Source: Geomonas oryzisoli
GTDB taxonomy: Bacteria; Desulfobacterota; Desulfuromonadia; Geobacterales; Geobacteraceae
Assembly: GCF_018986915.1 (NCBI RefSeq)
Contig: NZ_CP076723.1
Coordinates: 4,554,228 to 4,618,227, forward strand
Direction: 5' to 3'
DNA: 64,000 nt
Shown: one piece after another, positions 63,879 to 64,000 of the stretch
Layout of the letters: the number at the start of each line of letters is the position of its first letter
Numbering within the stretch: the first letter of the stretch is position 1
Notes under the pieces: generated by a model
What the model was told of the DNA's origin: nothing
Databases searched by the model: none
The model's input: the letters and a program-made list of their open reading frames with translations, nothing else
Translations under genes and position numbers: made by a program

Positions 63879-64000
63879 CGCTACCTCCTTTACCCAGGCG
63901 GACTGGGTTGCCGGTTGCTGCGCCTCTGGATGTTAGAAAAAACACATCGAAAGTTTAAGCAGGCAACCTCCGTTTTCAAGTGGCAAGAGGACCAAAATCT
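63879..64000. other. Right edge of window
   Basis: The remaining 122 bp hold the upstream region of the last gene. No feature beyond its ribosome-binding site was recognised. Confidence 0.4.

Overview
The window looks like a chromosomal segment of a GC-rich deltaproteobacterium of the Geobacter/Geomonas group (Desulfuromonadota). This rests on a caa3-type oxidase operon with a Sco protein, a chemoreceptor-hemerythrin fusion, kbl/tdh, SerS followed by tRNA-Ser genes, an orphan flagellin and several dispersed hairpin repeats. No rRNA genes and no CRISPR array were seen. The species is inferred from gene content only.

Layout. 1-4 kb: a cut-off MoxR-like ATPase, ferrochelatase (hemH), a chemoreceptor fused to hemerythrin, two small proteins and two hairpin repeats. 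4.2-9.4 kb: the oxidase operon sco-ctaD-ctaE-ctaF-ctaC-ctaB. 9.5-15.2 kb: a small cysteine protein, an outer-membrane porin with a phosphate-binding-like partner, the threonine-to-glycine pair tdh-kbl, and a second phosphate-binding-like lipoprotein. 15.2-22.5 kb: a HigBA module, cmoA-cmoB, a 21-bp repeat array, a receiver protein, a second copy of the small cysteine protein, an OmpA-type lipoprotein, a HicAB module and an M28 peptidase. 22.6-26 kb: a two-gene ovothiol pathway (ovoA plus a PLP lyase). 26-33.5 kb: guaC, an MFS transporter, dus, a Cys-rich SlyD-type isomerase and several conserved small proteins. 33.6-38 kb: a KimA-like potassium permease with a KdpD/KdpE-type two-component pair. 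38.4-42.4 kb: flagellin, thpR, serS, four tRNA genes and a DUF2155 lipoprotein.

42.3-59.9 kb is a genomic island of about 17.5 kb. It is bounded by an identical 75-bp repeat made of the 3' part of a tRNA-Arg(ACG) gene plus its terminator. It carries a tyrosine integrase, a DUF3363 relaxase, a VirD4/TraG coupling protein, a ribbon-helix-helix accessory protein and DUF2840, but no mating-pair genes, so it reads as an integrative mobilizable element. Its cargo looks defensive: a XhoI/PaeR7I-type restriction-modification pair predicted to act on CTCGAG; an unrecognised four-gene operon with a compact SF1 helicase and a Cas4/RecB-like Fe-S nuclease; and a visibly AT-rich GAF-like plus membrane-protein pair.

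60-64 kb: an ArsR-controlled operon (arsR, ArsP-like permease, redox-thiol protein, thioredoxin, CcdA) with two matching operator-like sites, an integrase gene remnant, a second 21-bp array in unbroken phase, and one hypothetical gene.

The strongest candidates for undescribed biology are the four-gene helicase/nuclease operon, the GAF-like/membrane pair, and the two related but divergent 21-bp arrays.
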